A DNA stretch of 64,000 bases. Origin: Gammaproteobacteria bacterium. GTDB taxonomy: Bacteria > Pseudomonadota > Gammaproteobacteria > Pseudomonadales > Pseudohongiellaceae. The stretch's first letter is position 1. Each line of letters opens with the position of its first letter. This document shows, piece by piece, positions 17,507-28,631 of the stretch. The translations under genes were made by a program, and so were the position numbers. The stretch is from assembly GCA_012960305.1 (NCBI GenBank), contig DUBM01000014.1:372001-436000 (forward strand), in the 5' to 3' direction. The notes under the pieces are model-generated. The model saw only the letters and a list, made by a program, of their open reading frames with translations, was not told the DNA's origin and did no database searches.

Positions 17507-19075
17507 TTGAGCAAGCAATTCACTGAGTCTCTGCAGCGTTATCAGTTACCTAGGTTCGAAATCGAATGGGGGGCCGTCCAACGAGGGATAGAAAAAGAAA
17601 ATCTTAGGGTATCGCCAGAAGGGAATATCTCACAGACTGGACATCCTAAATCTTTGGGCGCTGCTCTCACCAATCCGTTTATTACCACTGACTTCTCAGA
17701 AGCTCAACTGGAATTTATTACTCCAGCCTATGCGGATATTGGCGAATGTTTGCAGAAGCTTGACGATATTCATCGCTTCACCTTTAACAATCTAGATAAT
17801 AGCGAAATGCTCTGGGTCGCGAGTATGCCCTGTTCATTAAGCGCGGATACTGAAATTCCCATCGCTCAATACGGAAGCTCAAATATTGGCAAGTTAAAAA
17901 CTTTATATCGCCATGGCTTGAGTCATCGTTATGGCAGCTTGATGCAGACGATTTCTGGATTGCATTACAATTTCTCGATGCCAGGCTCATTTTGGCAACC
18001 TTATAAAGAGTTGTGTGATTTCGAAGGTGATATCACAGAATTTAGAACACAAAAGTATCTGCATCTAATCCGAAATTTTCATCGTTATTCTTGGCTACTC
18101 ATGTACCTTTTTGGTGCCTCACCGGCTGCTGCCAAAAATTTTGTGCACGGAAGAGAACACACCCTCGATGACTTCGATGACACTAGCTTATACTTGCCTA
18201 ACGCAACCTGCTTGCGCATGGGTAATCTCGGTTACAAAAGTGAGGCGCAGAAATCTCTGTTTGTCTGTTACAACGAATTGCATTCCTATGTCGATTGTTT
18301 ACATAAAGCAATGCGCACTCCCTACCCTAAATATGAAGAAATTGACACAAATGCCAATGGCGAGTTTGTTCAGATCAATGCCAATCTCTTACAATTAGAA
18401 AATGAATTTTATAGCACTATCCGGCCTAAACGAAATGTTAGTAGCGGCGAACGCCCTCTCGATACTTTGACTGCAAACGGAATCGAATATATTGAAGTTC
18501 GTGCATTGGACCTCAACCCATATTTGCCCTTGGGAATAGATTCTGAGCAAATTCGTTTTCTCGACACTTTCTTATTACATTGCTTGTTAAGCGAAAGCCC
18601 CCAATGTAATGAAAGTGAATTCTTTGAAGTTGCTAAGAATATTACTGCTGTTGTTGAACACGGTAGAGATGAACACCTAATGCTGAATCTGGAAGGCAAA
18701 CCGAAGAATTTACGCGAATGGGCTGGAGAATTAGTCAAGGATTTAGCTCATGCTGCTGGTCTATTAGATCATGCGCACGATACATCTCTTTATGAAGAAA
18801 GCTTGCAAGCACAAGCAGATAAAGTCGCAGATTCAGATCTGACTCCTTCTGGAAAAATGATTAAGGCGATGAAGACAAAAGGTTTGTCATTTTTTGAATT
18901 TTCAATGCAACAGTCACATACGCAAAATGATTATTTTAGGCTGACTAAACTACATTCAGAAACCAATACTTTCATGGAAGACACAAGCCGCGACTCTCTG
19001 GTAAAACAGCAAGAAATCGAGAAGACAGACGCTATCGGTTTTGAGGAGTTTCTTAAGGATTGGAATAGCACATAA
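17507..19075 (+). CDS. gshA: Glutamate-cysteine ligase, gammaproteobacterial type
   Basis: First enzyme of glutathione synthesis, joining Glu and Cys with ATP; 522 residues against 518 in E. coli. Diagnostic segments: RGIEKENLRVSPEG near the N-terminus, ISGLHYNFSMP, and TANGIEYIEVRALDLNPY. The TTG at 17507 is preferred as start because AGGAG ends five bases before it; a GTG at 17489 or 17501 is in frame. The partner gshB lies more than 30 kb away at 50660. Confidence 0.95.
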   Translation: MSKQFTESLQRYQLPRFEIEWGAVQRGIEKENLRVSPEGNISQTGHPKSLGAALTNPFITTDFSEAQLEFITPAYADIGECLQKLDDIHRFTFNNLDNSEMLWVASMPCSLSADTEIPIAQYGSSNIGKLKTLYRHGLSHRYGSLMQTISGLHYNFSMPGSFWQPYKELCDFEGDITEFRTQKYLHLIRNFHRYSWLLMYLFGASPAAAKNFVHGREHTLDDFDDTSLYLPNATCLRMGNLGYKSEAQKSLFVCYNELHSYVDCLHKAMRTPYPKYEEIDTNANGEFVQINANLLQLENEFYSTIRPKRNVSSGERPLDTLTANGIEYIEVRALDLNPYLPLGIDSEQIRFLDTFLLHCLLSESPQCNESEFFEVAKNITAVVEHGRDEHLMLNLEGKPKNLREWAGELVKDLAHAAGLLDHAHDTSLYEESLQAQADKVADSDLTPSGKMIKAMKTKGLSFFEFSMQQSHTQNDYFRLTKLHSETNTFMEDTSRDSLVKQQEIEKTDAIGFEEFLKDWNST

Positions 19076-19499
19076 CTTGGGGGCGGTCCTGCTAGACTAT
19101 TATTGGACGACGAAATTCGTAAAATAGAGATTGTCGATATTTACATCCCCAAACCTTTCTAGGGTCGCCATCAACTGCTTTACTTTATTTAGTGCTTCTC
19201 GGCTCAAGGTTTCTCTCTCAACAGTGGAAGTTAGATTTTCTTCAACTCGAGAAAAAGCTTCCCATTTTGCTTATAATGAGAATTAAAATTACCAATATCT
19301 TAGTGATTTTGTTCATGTGGTTTAGATTCCATATTGCTACCTCTTGGTTAAACCATACCGCGCCAGCTAAAATTCAACACATCGCTCTGTTCCTAACATA
19401 CGTGTCGTAGAAAATTTATCAGACAGCCCTCTAGCCAAGGCGCGGTCTATCTAGTGTAGAATACGGCCAGAATAGAATAAGGCTTTTCAGGAGCAGCAG
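19076..19499. other. Gene-free interval before dsbB
   Basis: About 420 bases. A 72-codon open frame at 19192-19410 has no ribosome binding site or recognisable motif and looks accidental. A TAGAAT about 40 bases before dsbB could serve as its -10, but no convincing -35 accompanies it. Confidence 0.35.
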
Positions 19500-20012
19500 A
19501 TGACACTGACAATTCCAGATAACCGCATTATCAATTTTGGCGTTTTTGCCGCCTGTGTTGTTACCATTATTATTGTGCTTTATATGGAGCACGTCATGTT
19601 GCTGTCACCCTGCGGCTTATGTATTACTCAGAGAGTATTCGTAATTCTCTGTGGATTCTGTTGCCTGGCCTCGGCGATTCACAATCCGCCCTTCATTGGT
19701 CAACGAAACTACGCCTTTTTAGGGGCTTCCATGTGTATATTTGGAAGTTACTTTGCCCTCCGGCAGATCTGGTTACAGAGCCTCCCAGAAGATCAGATTC
19801 CTGCCTGTGGGCCCGGTTTTACCTACATCCTAGAGAATTTTCCTTTCATGGATTTATTCAATTTCCTATTAATTGGTGATGGTAATTGTGCGGAAGTAAA
19901 GTACCGTTTTCTTGGCATATTCACGATTCCTCAGATGTCGATGGCCGCCTATGTACTGTTGTTCAGTACTTGTATGTACATAGCTTTTCGCAAACGTCTC
20001 CAAGATAGCTAG
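19500..20012 (+). CDS. dsbB: Disulfide bond formation protein DsbB
   Basis: An inner-membrane quinone-linked oxidase of DsbA, 170 residues with four predicted membrane helices. The first periplasmic pair is Cys38-Gly-Leu-Cys41 followed by ITQR, the family hallmark; the second pair is Cys103 (IPACGPG) and Cys130 (GDGNCAE). The ribosome binding site AGGAG precedes the ATG. DsbB would reoxidise periplasmic DsbA. Whether the DsbA-like protein at 243 is linked to it is doubtful, as that protein shows no signal peptide. Confidence 0.94.
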   Translation: MTLTIPDNRIINFGVFAACVVTIIIVLYMEHVMLLSPCGLCITQRVFVILCGFCCLASAIHNPPFIGQRNYAFLGASMCIFGSYFALRQIWLQSLPEDQIPACGPGFTYILENFPFMDLFNFLLIGDGNCAEVKYRFLGIFTIPQMSMAAYVLLFSTCMYIAFRKRLQDS

Positions 20013-20032
20013 CTCAGAAAAATTCGGCAACC

Positions 20033-20054
20033 TCAGCCTCTTTTCTGAGGCTGA
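20033..20054. terminator. Hairpin between convergent dsbB and oxidoreductase gene
   Basis: TCAGCCTC and GAGGCTGA form a perfect 8-bp stem with loop TTTTCT, in the gap between convergent genes. No strict T-run follows on either strand, though both sides are partly AT-rich. Its position suits a bidirectional terminator or 3'-end stabiliser. Confidence 0.5.
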
Positions 20055-20175
20055 TCCGCGCCGATTCCAGTAATAAAGAAAAATAATTCGACTTGTGCAA
20101 ATCGAATTTTCTTACCTGTAATTAGCGGAACTGCTCACCAAGTCACCTCTGCGCTTAGTTAGAAGCACTAATTTC

Positions 20176-22335
20176 CTAGCCTCGGCGCCAGCGAAAAAAC
20201 TTCTCAAGTAACGGAAAATATTTCTCTGGAAGACGTGCCGACCTCCATGCATTGGCTGCAAATTTATTCGCTTCCAGTAAAGTTGGATAGATATGAGTCA
20301 CAGCAGAGATTTTTTTCAATCCCATTCCATGAGTCATGGCAAATACGAATTCACCTATTAGTTCGGCGGAGTGGTATCCCACAATGGTAACGCCCAAAAT
20401 TTTGTCTTTACCCGGCACTGTCAAAATTTTTATAAAACCATGGGCTTCGCCATCTGAAAGTGAACGATCATGATCGTCTAAATCATAGCGGGTAATCTCA
20501 TAAGGGGTTTTTTTATCGATAGCCTCCTGCTCACTCAATCCAACACGTGCAACTTCTGGATCGATAAAAGTAGCCCACGGCACAACATTGTAATTGGCTC
20601 GGGACCTCCATAAGCCACCTAGCATGGCGTTAAGAGAAGCAAACCAAGCCTGGAATGAGGCCATATGAGTGAACTGGTAAGGACCCGCAACATCACCACA
20701 GGCGAAAATATTTGGATAGACGGTCTGCAAATATTCATTTACCTGGATAGTGCCTTGAGGCTCAATCAGCATATTAAGCGATTCCAAGCCAAAGCCTTCT
20801 ACATTTGGTTTTCTGCCGATTGCCAGGAGTACTGCATCAAAGGGAATTCGTACAATGTCACCTTTATGGTGTGCCTCCATGTAATTCTCACCATCTACAA
20901 TTTCGAATTTATTAAGGCGGTGATCAGTAAGCACAGCAATGCCTTCGGCTTTAAAGCGATCCATAACTAAGGCCGAAACTTCTTCATCCTCTCTAGGCAG
21001 GATTCTAGAAGCCAAATCAACCTGGGTGACATTTGATCCAAGGTTATTAAATGCTTGGGATAATTCACATCCAATTGCCCCCCCACCGACAACCAACAGC
21101 CGTTTAGGTAATTCGGTCAATGACCAGATAGTATCGGAGGTAAGGTAATTTATGTTCTCAAGACCAGGAATTAGAGGAACAAGAGGCCGGGCTCCAGTCG
21201 CTATAATTATTGATCGCGTAGTAATCTCTTTCCCATTTACTGCGACACAATACGGCGATTTTATTTTAGCTTCACCAATTTCTACCTCGACACCCAAAGA
21301 AGTAAATCTTTCCACAGAGTCGTGAGGCTCAATAGCGGCAATTACTCCTTGTACTCGTTTCATTACCTCTGGGAAATTAACTTCTCCAGAGGAACTTTCT
21401 ATGCCGAATTCTTTTCCTCGCTTAATATAAGACATGATTCGGCCACTGCGAATTAAGGACTTGCTGGGCACACATCCCGTGTTCAAACAATCGCCGCCCA
21501 TCTTGTGTTTCTCTACTAATAAAACCTCTGCTTTCGCTCTGGCAACAATTAATGACGCAACCAATCCTGCGGACCCTGCACCTATTACTACAACGTTTTT
21601 ATCAAATGATTTAGGCCGAATAAAATTTTTCAGTAGTTTTTTTTGCTTAATATTATTTATAAGATATTTTGCAATAAAAGGAACTATCGCTAACAAAGCA
21701 ATTGATAGAATCACAGGCAAACTTACTAAGCCAGCTATTGAGTCGATTTGCGACAGCTCCGACCCTGCATTAACATATGCAGTGGTATACAAAAGCATGC
21801 CTACTTGACTCACCAAATAGTAATCTCTTGTTCTAATGGGAGTTAAACCCATTAGCAAATTAACAATAAAAAACGGAATGATTGGCACAATGCGAATGCT
21901 AAACAAATAGAAATTGCCGTCTTTTTCTACGCCACGATTAATGGGTCCAAGATATCCGCTAAATTTACGTTGCACCCAGTCACGTAATAGCCAGCGAGAC
22001 GCCAGAAACGAAAAAGTAGCGCCGATTGAACTGGCAAAGGAAATCAAGAAGGTTCCCCAAAGAACTCCAAATATGCCACCCCCTACTAAAGTCATTATTA
22101 ATGCGCCGGGAATCGATAACGCAGTAACCAATACGTAAATTGAAAAATAGAGGAATGCTGTTAAGGCAAAGTTTTCATTTTTAAAATTCTGAATATCTGC
22201 AAGCTGATATTGTGCGTATTCAAGAGTGAGGTACTGCCCGAGGTCAAAAATGAAATAGCTACCTATTATGGCGGCGATCAGACCAAGGAGTAGAAGTTTG
22301 GATTTCTTCACTGAATGAGAGTTCCTTTGTGTCAC
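20176..22335 (-). CDS. VTT-domain membrane protein fused to FAD disulfide oxidoreductase
   Basis: A 719-residue fusion. Residues 1-230 are a TVP38/TMEM64 (VTT/SNARE-associated) membrane domain with several hydrophobic helices and the segment SIPGALIMTLVGGGIFG. Residues 245-719 are a class I flavoprotein disulfide reductase: VVVIGAGSAGL for FAD, redox pair Cys283-LNTG-Cys288 followed by VPSKS, a second dinucleotide motif LLVVGGGAIGCEL, FACGDVAG, and the C-terminal HIYPTLLEA. It resembles mercuric reductase and dihydrolipoamide dehydrogenase but lacks the MerA vicinal C-terminal cysteines. Substrate is unknown. The gene is convergent with dsbB. Confidence 0.9.
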   Translation of the reverse strand: MTQRNSHSVKKSKLLLLGLIAAIIGSYFIFDLGQYLTLEYAQYQLADIQNFKNENFALTAFLYFSIYVLVTALSIPGALIMTLVGGGIFGVLWGTFLISFASSIGATFSFLASRWLLRDWVQRKFSGYLGPINRGVEKDGNFYLFSIRIVPIIPFFIVNLLMGLTPIRTRDYYLVSQVGMLLYTTAYVNAGSELSQIDSIAGLVSLPVILSIALLAIVPFIAKYLINNIKQKKLLKNFIRPKSFDKNVVVIGAGSAGLVASLIVARAKAEVLLVEKHKMGGDCLNTGCVPSKSLIRSGRIMSYIKRGKEFGIESSSGEVNFPEVMKRVQGVIAAIEPHDSVERFTSLGVEVEIGEAKIKSPYCVAVNGKEITTRSIIIATGARPLVPLIPGLENINYLTSDTIWSLTELPKRLLVVGGGAIGCELSQAFNNLGSNVTQVDLASRILPREDEEVSALVMDRFKAEGIAVLTDHRLNKFEIVDGENYMEAHHKGDIVRIPFDAVLLAIGRKPNVEGFGLESLNMLIEPQGTIQVNEYLQTVYPNIFACGDVAGPYQFTHMASFQAWFASLNAMLGGLWRSRANYNVVPWATFIDPEVARVGLSEQEAIDKKTPYEITRYDLDDHDRSLSDGEAHGFIKILTVPGKDKILGVTIVGYHSAELIGEFVFAMTHGMGLKKISAVTHIYPTLLEANKFAANAWRSARLPEKYFPLLEKFFRWRRG

Positions 22336-22497
22336 TTTGTATTCAATTTCTCTTTACGCTCAAAAATAGAAGCAGATTAATAGCTAGCACTTATTCTTAC
22401 TATCAATTTACGATATGCTATAAGTCTTCTACGAAACCCTGACTAAACCGTATTTAGTAGGATCGTCGAATATAAACGCTAATAGCAAATAAGTTAA

Positions 22498-23520
<1,023 letters not shown>

Positions 23521-23680
23521 CTATTAATTTTTAGGATCTTTGGCTCCAAAATGGATTGCTACTTGAATCCTCAATTTTTGGCCTTATCATATGCCTAAGC
23601 AAGCTGGCAATTGGGAACATCAACCTAACGAAGACAAGCCGTTTAGCCTAAACACTCTCCAACAACATAGGAAAAGACTA

Positions 23681-24007
23681 ATGAGCGAAAATATCGTTCA
23701 CATTTCTGACAGCAGTTTTGATCAAGATGTATTGCAAGCAGAATGCCCGGTACTCGTAGACTTTTGGGCAGAGTGGTGCGGCCCGTGCAAAATGATTGCC
23801 CCGGTTCTTGAGGAGCTTGCCGACGAATACGACGGCAAACTCAAAATTTGCAAAATGGATGTAGACTCGAATACTGACACCGCTCCAAAATATGGTATTC
23901 GAGGCATACCAACATTAATATTGTTCAATAAGGGAGAGATTGCGGGCACTAAAGTAGGGGCTCTCTCAAAATCTCAACTATCTGCTTTCATTGACAGCGC
24001 TATTTAA
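23681..24007 (+). CDS. trxA: Thioredoxin 1
   Basis: A 108-residue classical thioredoxin with WCGPC (Cys33, Cys36), the Asp in LVDFWA and the cis-Pro in GIRGIPTL. I chose the ATG at 23681 because AGGAAAAG precedes it and the length then matches E. coli TrxA; the frame is open 90 bases further upstream. The neighbour rho follows after a long leader, the same trxA-rho order as in E. coli. Confidence 0.96.
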   Translation: MSENIVHISDSSFDQDVLQAECPVLVDFWAEWCGPCKMIAPVLEELADEYDGKLKICKMDVDSNTDTAPKYGIRGIPTLILFNKGEIAGTKVGALSKSQLSAFIDSAI

Positions 24008-24537
24008 ATTGAGTTTAATGTGGCGTCTCGCTTATGCGAGATGACACAGGATGTGGAATTTTCAGTCTCAAAGCCCTAAACACACTGATCTTAGAACATT
24101 TACCCGTATCTTTATTTAGCTATGTCACTTCGGGGCAAGCGCAGAGCATGTTTAATTTGTTGGTTTTGTGGAGAAATGAACACGCAGTTTTTGTGGACAC
24201 ATATGTAGAGTAAGTCTATATTTAGAAAAATCACTGAAAACTAGCAAACAACTTGCTAGAAATAAGATAAAAACTAAAATAAAAACAACAAAGATACGAC
24301 TTTCCACAGAAATCTTACCTGCTCTCTACTTAACTTTACTATCGAATTGACGATTAATAGATCTTAATAATCAGTTCTAGAGCTAATTAGCCTTTTAAAT
24401 TTTTCAATAATCAATTCCTTTTAGAATTACCAATTTAAATATCTATAAAACTTTGACCAGAGCTCATTAGTGGCTTCGTCCGATCACTCACAATACAACA
24501 AATCCCAACACCCTATCCTCATAAGAAGACCTCATAA
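24008..24537 (+). promoter_or_regulatory. Long rho leader with G-less, C-rich stretch
   Basis: About 530 bases without a gene between trxA and rho. The last part (24483-24524) has 16 C and no G in 42 bases, rich in CA/CC/TC steps. Rho loads on unstructured, C-rich, G-poor RNA, and E. coli rho is autogenously attenuated in its leader, so this may be a rut site for self-regulation. The preceding 200 bases are A-rich and unstructured. No convincing promoter was fixed. Confidence 0.5.
24026..24041 (+). terminator. Short hairpin after trxA
   Basis: TCTCGC and GCGAGA close a TTAT loop 18 bases after the trxA stop. The stem is perfect but short and no T-run follows, so it may be only a 3'-end structure. 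Confidence 0.35.
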
Positions 24538-25797
24538 ATGAATCTAACCGAATTAAAACAACAACCGATCGCCGATCTGGTCACTACTGCACACGAAATG
24601 GGACTGGAAAATGTCTCTCGAACTCGCAAACAAGACATCATATTTGTCATCCTGAAAAAACACGCCAAGAATGGTGAGGATATTTACGGAGATGGTGTTC
24701 TAGAAATATTACAAGATGGTTTTGGGTTCTTACGCTCTGCAGATTCGTCGTACTTGGCGGGACCTGATGATATTTATGTATCGCCAAGTCAAATTAGACG
24801 ATTCAATCTTCGAACTGGCGATACGGTTGCAGGAAAGATAAGGCCGCCAAAAGATGGCGAAAGATATTTCGCATTACTAAAAATCGCAGAGGTTAATTTT
24901 AATAAACCTGAGAATTCCAAGCACAAAATTCTTTTCGAAAACCTTACTCCTCTCTTTCCCAACGAACGTTTGCCCTTGGAAGTCGGAAACGGTAGCACTG
25001 AAGATCTTAGTTCTCGCGTTATAGATTTAACTGCACCTATCGGAAAAGGACAGCGGGGCCTAATTGTCTCTCCGCCTAAAGCTGGCAAGACTCTTATTCT
25101 ACAAAATATGGCACAGTCAATTGTTAAGAATAATCCTGAGTGTAGATTAATCGTTTTACTGATCGACGAACGACCAGAAGAAGTGACAGAGATGCAACGC
25201 TCAGTGCGTGGTGAAGTTGTTGCCAGCACATTTGATGAACCACCTTCTCGTCATGTCCAAGTTGCTGAGATGGTTATTGAGAAAGCCAAGAGACTTGTTG
25301 AACACAAAGAAGATGTAATAATTCTTCTTGATTCTATTACTCGATTGGCGAGAGCCTATAACACCATAATCCCTTCTTCAGGCAAGGTACTTACCGGTGG
25401 TGTCGACGCTCATGCTCTTGAGCGCCCAAAAAGATTTTTTGGTGCAGCAAGAAATTTGGAAGAAGGTGGTAGCCTAACGATTATTGCCACAGCGCTAATT
25501 GATACAGGTTCGAAAATGGATGAAGTGATCTACGAAGAATTTAAAAGCACTGGTAATATGGAATTGCATCTTGATCGTAAAATTGCTGAGAAACGTATTT
25601 ACCCAGCAATCAATGTGCGGCGATCAGGAACTCGTCGCGAAGATTTGTTGACAACAGAAGAAGAATTGCAACGCATGTGGATACTGCGAAAATTATTAAG
25701 CTCAATGGAAGATGTAGCAGCGACTGAATTTATTTTGGATAAACTGAAAGCTGTTAAGACAAATGAAGAGTTTTTTAATTCAATGAAACGCAGTTAG
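24538..25797 (+). CDS. rho: Transcription termination factor Rho
   Basis: A 419-residue hexameric RNA helicase, the same length as E. coli Rho. N-terminal helical domain, cold-shock-like RNA-binding domain with GFGFLRS near 62-68, the Walker A segment SPPKAGKT (178-185), Walker B ending [13 protein letters not shown], and the R-loop [13 protein letters not shown]. All core residues look intact. Confidence 0.98.
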   Translation: MNLTELKQQPIADLVTTAHEMGLENVSRTRKQDIIFVILKKHAKNGEDIYGDGVLEILQDGFGFLRSADSSYLAGPDDIYVSPSQIRRFNLRTGDTVAGKIRPPKDGERYFALLKIAEVNFNKPENSKHKILFENLTPLFPNERLPLEVGNGSTEDLSSRVIDLTAPIGKGQRGLIVSPPKAGKTLILQNMAQSIVKNNPECRLIVLLIDERPEEVTEMQRSVRGEVVASTFDEPPSRHVQVAEMVIEKAKRLVEHKEDVIILLDSITRLARAYNTIIPSSGKVLTGGVDAHALERPKRFFGAARNLEEGGSLTIIATALIDTGSKMDEVIYEEFKSTGNMELHLDRKIAEKRIYPAINVRRSGTRREDLLTTEEELQRMWILRKLLSSMEDVAATEFILDKLKAVKTNEEFFNSMKRS

Positions 25798-25854
25798 AAA
25801 TTCAATTAAAATTATTCCCTCATTAAACTCTCCGACTAAGCAAAAAAGACATCG

Positions 25855-27327
25855 ATGTCATTTAGAGACTTACGAGATTTTATTAAACTTCTGGAAAATG
25901 AAGGCGAGTTAATCCGCATTCACTCAGAAGTTGATCCCTATTTAGAAGTAACTGAAATTAGTGATCGAACTCTTCGTCAGGGCGGTCCCGCGCTGCTATT
26001 TGAAAACTTAAAGGGTTCAAATATCCCGTTGCTGGCTAACCTGTTTGGTAATACCCGACGCATCGCGCTTGCAATGGGGCAGGAAGATATAGACGGCCTT
26101 AGAGATGTGGGCAAACTGTTGGCTTTTCTTAAAGAACCAACTCTTCCCTCAGGCTGGAAAGATTTGTGGCAAAGTCTACCTAGCTACAAAAGTGTTCTTA
26201 ATATTGCTCCTAATGTAAAAAAGTCAGCCCCCTGTCAGGAAATCGTGCTTGAAGGCAACGATGTTGATTTAACTCAGTTACCGATACAGACTTGCTGGCC
26301 TGGAGATGTAGCCCCATTGATCACCTGGCCTTTGGTAATTACCAAAGGCCCTGAGAAAGAACGGCAAAACCTTGGCATCTACAGAATGCAGTTACTGGGC
26401 CCGAGTAGACTAATTATGCGCTGGTTATCCCATCGCGGCGGTGCTTTGGATTTTCGCGAATGGCAGAAAGCGCATCCAGGAGAGAGTTTCCCCGTCTCCA
26501 TCGCCATTGGGGCGGACCCGGCAACAATATTGGCTACAGTAACGCCAATACCTGACACACTTTCAGAATATGCATTCGCAGGTTTACTGCGCGGTTCAAA
26601 AACCGATGTGGTTAAATCGATTAGTAATGATTTACAGGTTCCAGCTAGTGCTGAATTCGTACTTGAAGGGGTAATCGAAGCTGGAGACTTGGCCAGCGAA
26701 GGCCCTTACGGTGATCACACAGGCTATTACAACGAAGTTGAGAAATTTCCTGTGGTTACTGTACACCGCATTACTCATCGAAAAGACCCGATTTACCACA
26801 GCACCTACACCGGACGTCCACCAGATGAGCCTGCCATGTTAGGCGCGGCTTTGAATGAAGTATTCGTACCTTTGTTGCAAAAACAATTTCCAGAAATAAC
26901 AGACTTTTACCTTCCTCCTGAAGGATGCTCTTACCGGCTCGCAATAGTCAGTATAAAGAAACAGTATCCAGGTCATGCCAAACGAGTGATGATGGGAGTC
27001 TGGTCTTTCCTGCGTCAATTTATGTATACCAAGTTTGTGATCGTGGTTGATGACGATATTGATATCAGAAAATGGGAAGATGTGATCTGGGCTATCACTA
27101 CACGCATGGACCCAATTAGAGATACTGTTCTAATTGACAATACACCAATTGATTACCTAGACTTTGCGTCCCCTGTCTCTGGACTTGGCTCAAAAATGGG
27201 GATGGATGCAACTAATAAAAGGGAAGGTGAAACTCAAAGGACCTGGGGCGCAACTATTAGCATGTCCGACGAAGTAAAGTCTCGTGTTGACGAGTTGTGG
27301 TCAGAGTTGGGCATCGATAAAAGCTAG
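25855..27327 (+). CDS. ubiD: 4-hydroxy-3-polyprenylbenzoate decarboxylase
   Basis: A prenylated-FMN-dependent decarboxylase of ubiquinone synthesis, 490 residues (E. coli 497). It opens [22 protein letters not shown], and the substrate/cofactor region contains [12 protein letters not shown] and [13 protein letters not shown] segments typical of UbiD. It needs prFMN from a UbiX not present here. It follows rho by 57 bases and is convergent with hemY. Confidence 0.95.
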   Translation: MSFRDLRDFIKLLENEGELIRIHSEVDPYLEVTEISDRTLRQGGPALLFENLKGSNIPLLANLFGNTRRIALAMGQEDIDGLRDVGKLLAFLKEPTLPSGWKDLWQSLPSYKSVLNIAPNVKKSAPCQEIVLEGNDVDLTQLPIQTCWPGDVAPLITWPLVITKGPEKERQNLGIYRMQLLGPSRLIMRWLSHRGGALDFREWQKAHPGESFPVSIAIGADPATILATVTPIPDTLSEYAFAGLLRGSKTDVVKSISNDLQVPASAEFVLEGVIEAGDLASEGPYGDHTGYYNEVEKFPVVTVHRITHRKDPIYHSTYTGRPPDEPAMLGAALNEVFVPLLQKQFPEITDFYLPPEGCSYRLAIVSIKKQYPGHAKRVMMGVWSFLRQFMYTKFVIVVDDDIDIRKWEDVIWAITTRMDPIRDTVLIDNTPIDYLDFASPVSGLGSKMGMDATNKREGETQRTWGATISMSDEVKSRVDELWSELGIDKS

Positions 27328-27337
27328 CATACTGCGA

Positions 27338-28612
27338 CTATTGAATTGCCTTGGGTAATTCTGGAAGTGGTAATTCAGGCAAGTTATTACCTAGTAAATC
27401 TCCATAATTTCTCAGATATATTTCACTCGCTGCATCTTCTCCCAAATGACTCAGTAATCGACTAAGCTCGACATAAGCTTCTGCGCTGGGGGATATTTTT
27501 ATACTTGCTTGATAATACTCCTTAGCCTTTCCCCATAATTCATTGCGCATACTGATCCGGCCTAGACTAAGAAGTAGTTTATCATCAGCGGGCCGAGTCT
27601 TGAGCCAAGTTTCAGCCATAAGTAATTGCTGTTGATTAACTTCAAAATCTTGTTCTCCATAAATCGATATCAAAGGTTTGCTCCAAGATTTAGTCAAAGC
27701 AATTTCAATTACTTTCGCTGCCTCTGGTTTTGCGTTGAGCTCGAATAGCAGCTTGGCGTAGTGTTTCACAACTTTTTGAGTGGCCTTGTAACTCGCTGGA
27801 GATTTCTGCCATATTTTAGTCATTTCAGTTACAGCATCTCTTTTAAAACTCGCTTCAATCGATCTACCATCAGCTTTATCAAATATCGAATAAAGTTCTT
27901 CCATAAATATGCGCATTTCAATCAACTGCATTTCTTCAGCATCGATAACTTTATTTTTTTGTAGAGTTGGTAATAAATTAGAGAGTTTTTCCCAGTCCTG
28001 CAATTTTATATAGACATCTTTGAGCATGGTCAACAAACTCATATCATTTAATGAAGTTTTCTTAAGTTGCTCCAATACCGCCAGACATTGTTCAAGTTGA
28101 TTGGATTTATACAACAGTTTTGCTTTTACAGAATTAACTGTGGAGCGCGCTAACGGAAATTCTTCCTCGGCTTTATCCAGGCAACTCATCCAGGATTCTC
28201 GATCACCCATTTCGAAAGCCGCATAGGCGGCTGCCAGATAATTAACAACAGAACCGTCGGATTCTTTTATCCCTTTTGTGAGCAAACCGAAACTAGATGC
28301 CCAGTTTCCTCTGGCCAAGAACAAAATTCCTTCAACCGTACTACTGCGAGATTTGGCTTTGCGTTGATCATTAAGGTTTTTACCAAGCCTTACCAATTTA
28401 ATAGGATTTACCCAATTAATAACAATTAACAATAATTTAACTACAAGATAGATAACGCCAGAGGCAACTAGTAATGCAAATAAGCTAGTCTCAAAGGTGT
28501 AGCTGCCGAAGGCGAATAAAAGATAACCTGGGTCACCAGGAAAACCCAAATAGAGGGTGACAACCAGTGCTAGGACGATGGCGATCAAACTATAAATGAA
28601 TAATTTAATCAT
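27338..28612 (-). CDS. hemY: HemY, TPR inner-membrane protein
   Basis: A 424-residue protein with two N-terminal hydrophobic segments (residues about 3-25 and 40-65) followed by a long TPR-like helical region. The place at the end of hemC-hemD-hemX and the N-terminal KLFIYSLIAIVLALVVTLYLG identify it as the gammaproteobacterial HemY, unrelated to protoporphyrinogen oxidase of Bacillus with the same name. Its role in haem synthesis is undefined; a scaffold for the pathway is a common suggestion. Confidence 0.88.
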   Translation of the reverse strand: MIKLFIYSLIAIVLALVVTLYLGFPGDPGYLLFAFGSYTFETSLFALLVASGVIYLVVKLLLIVINWVNPIKLVRLGKNLNDQRKAKSRSSTVEGILFLARGNWASSFGLLTKGIKESDGSVVNYLAAAYAAFEMGDRESWMSCLDKAEEEFPLARSTVNSVKAKLLYKSNQLEQCLAVLEQLKKTSLNDMSLLTMLKDVYIKLQDWEKLSNLLPTLQKNKVIDAEEMQLIEMRIFMEELYSIFDKADGRSIEASFKRDAVTEMTKIWQKSPASYKATQKVVKHYAKLLFELNAKPEAAKVIEIALTKSWSKPLISIYGEQDFEVNQQQLLMAETWLKTRPADDKLLLSLGRISMRNELWGKAKEYYQASIKISPSAEAYVELSRLLSHLGEDAASEIYLRNYGDLLGNNLPELPLPELPKAIQ

Positions 28613-28631
28613 AAGTTTTCTTACTGCTTAC

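Noticed and set aside
19192..19410. 72-codon open frame before dsbB
   Set aside because: No ribosome binding site, no recognisable motif, hydrophobic and basic composition expected of a chance AT-rich frame.
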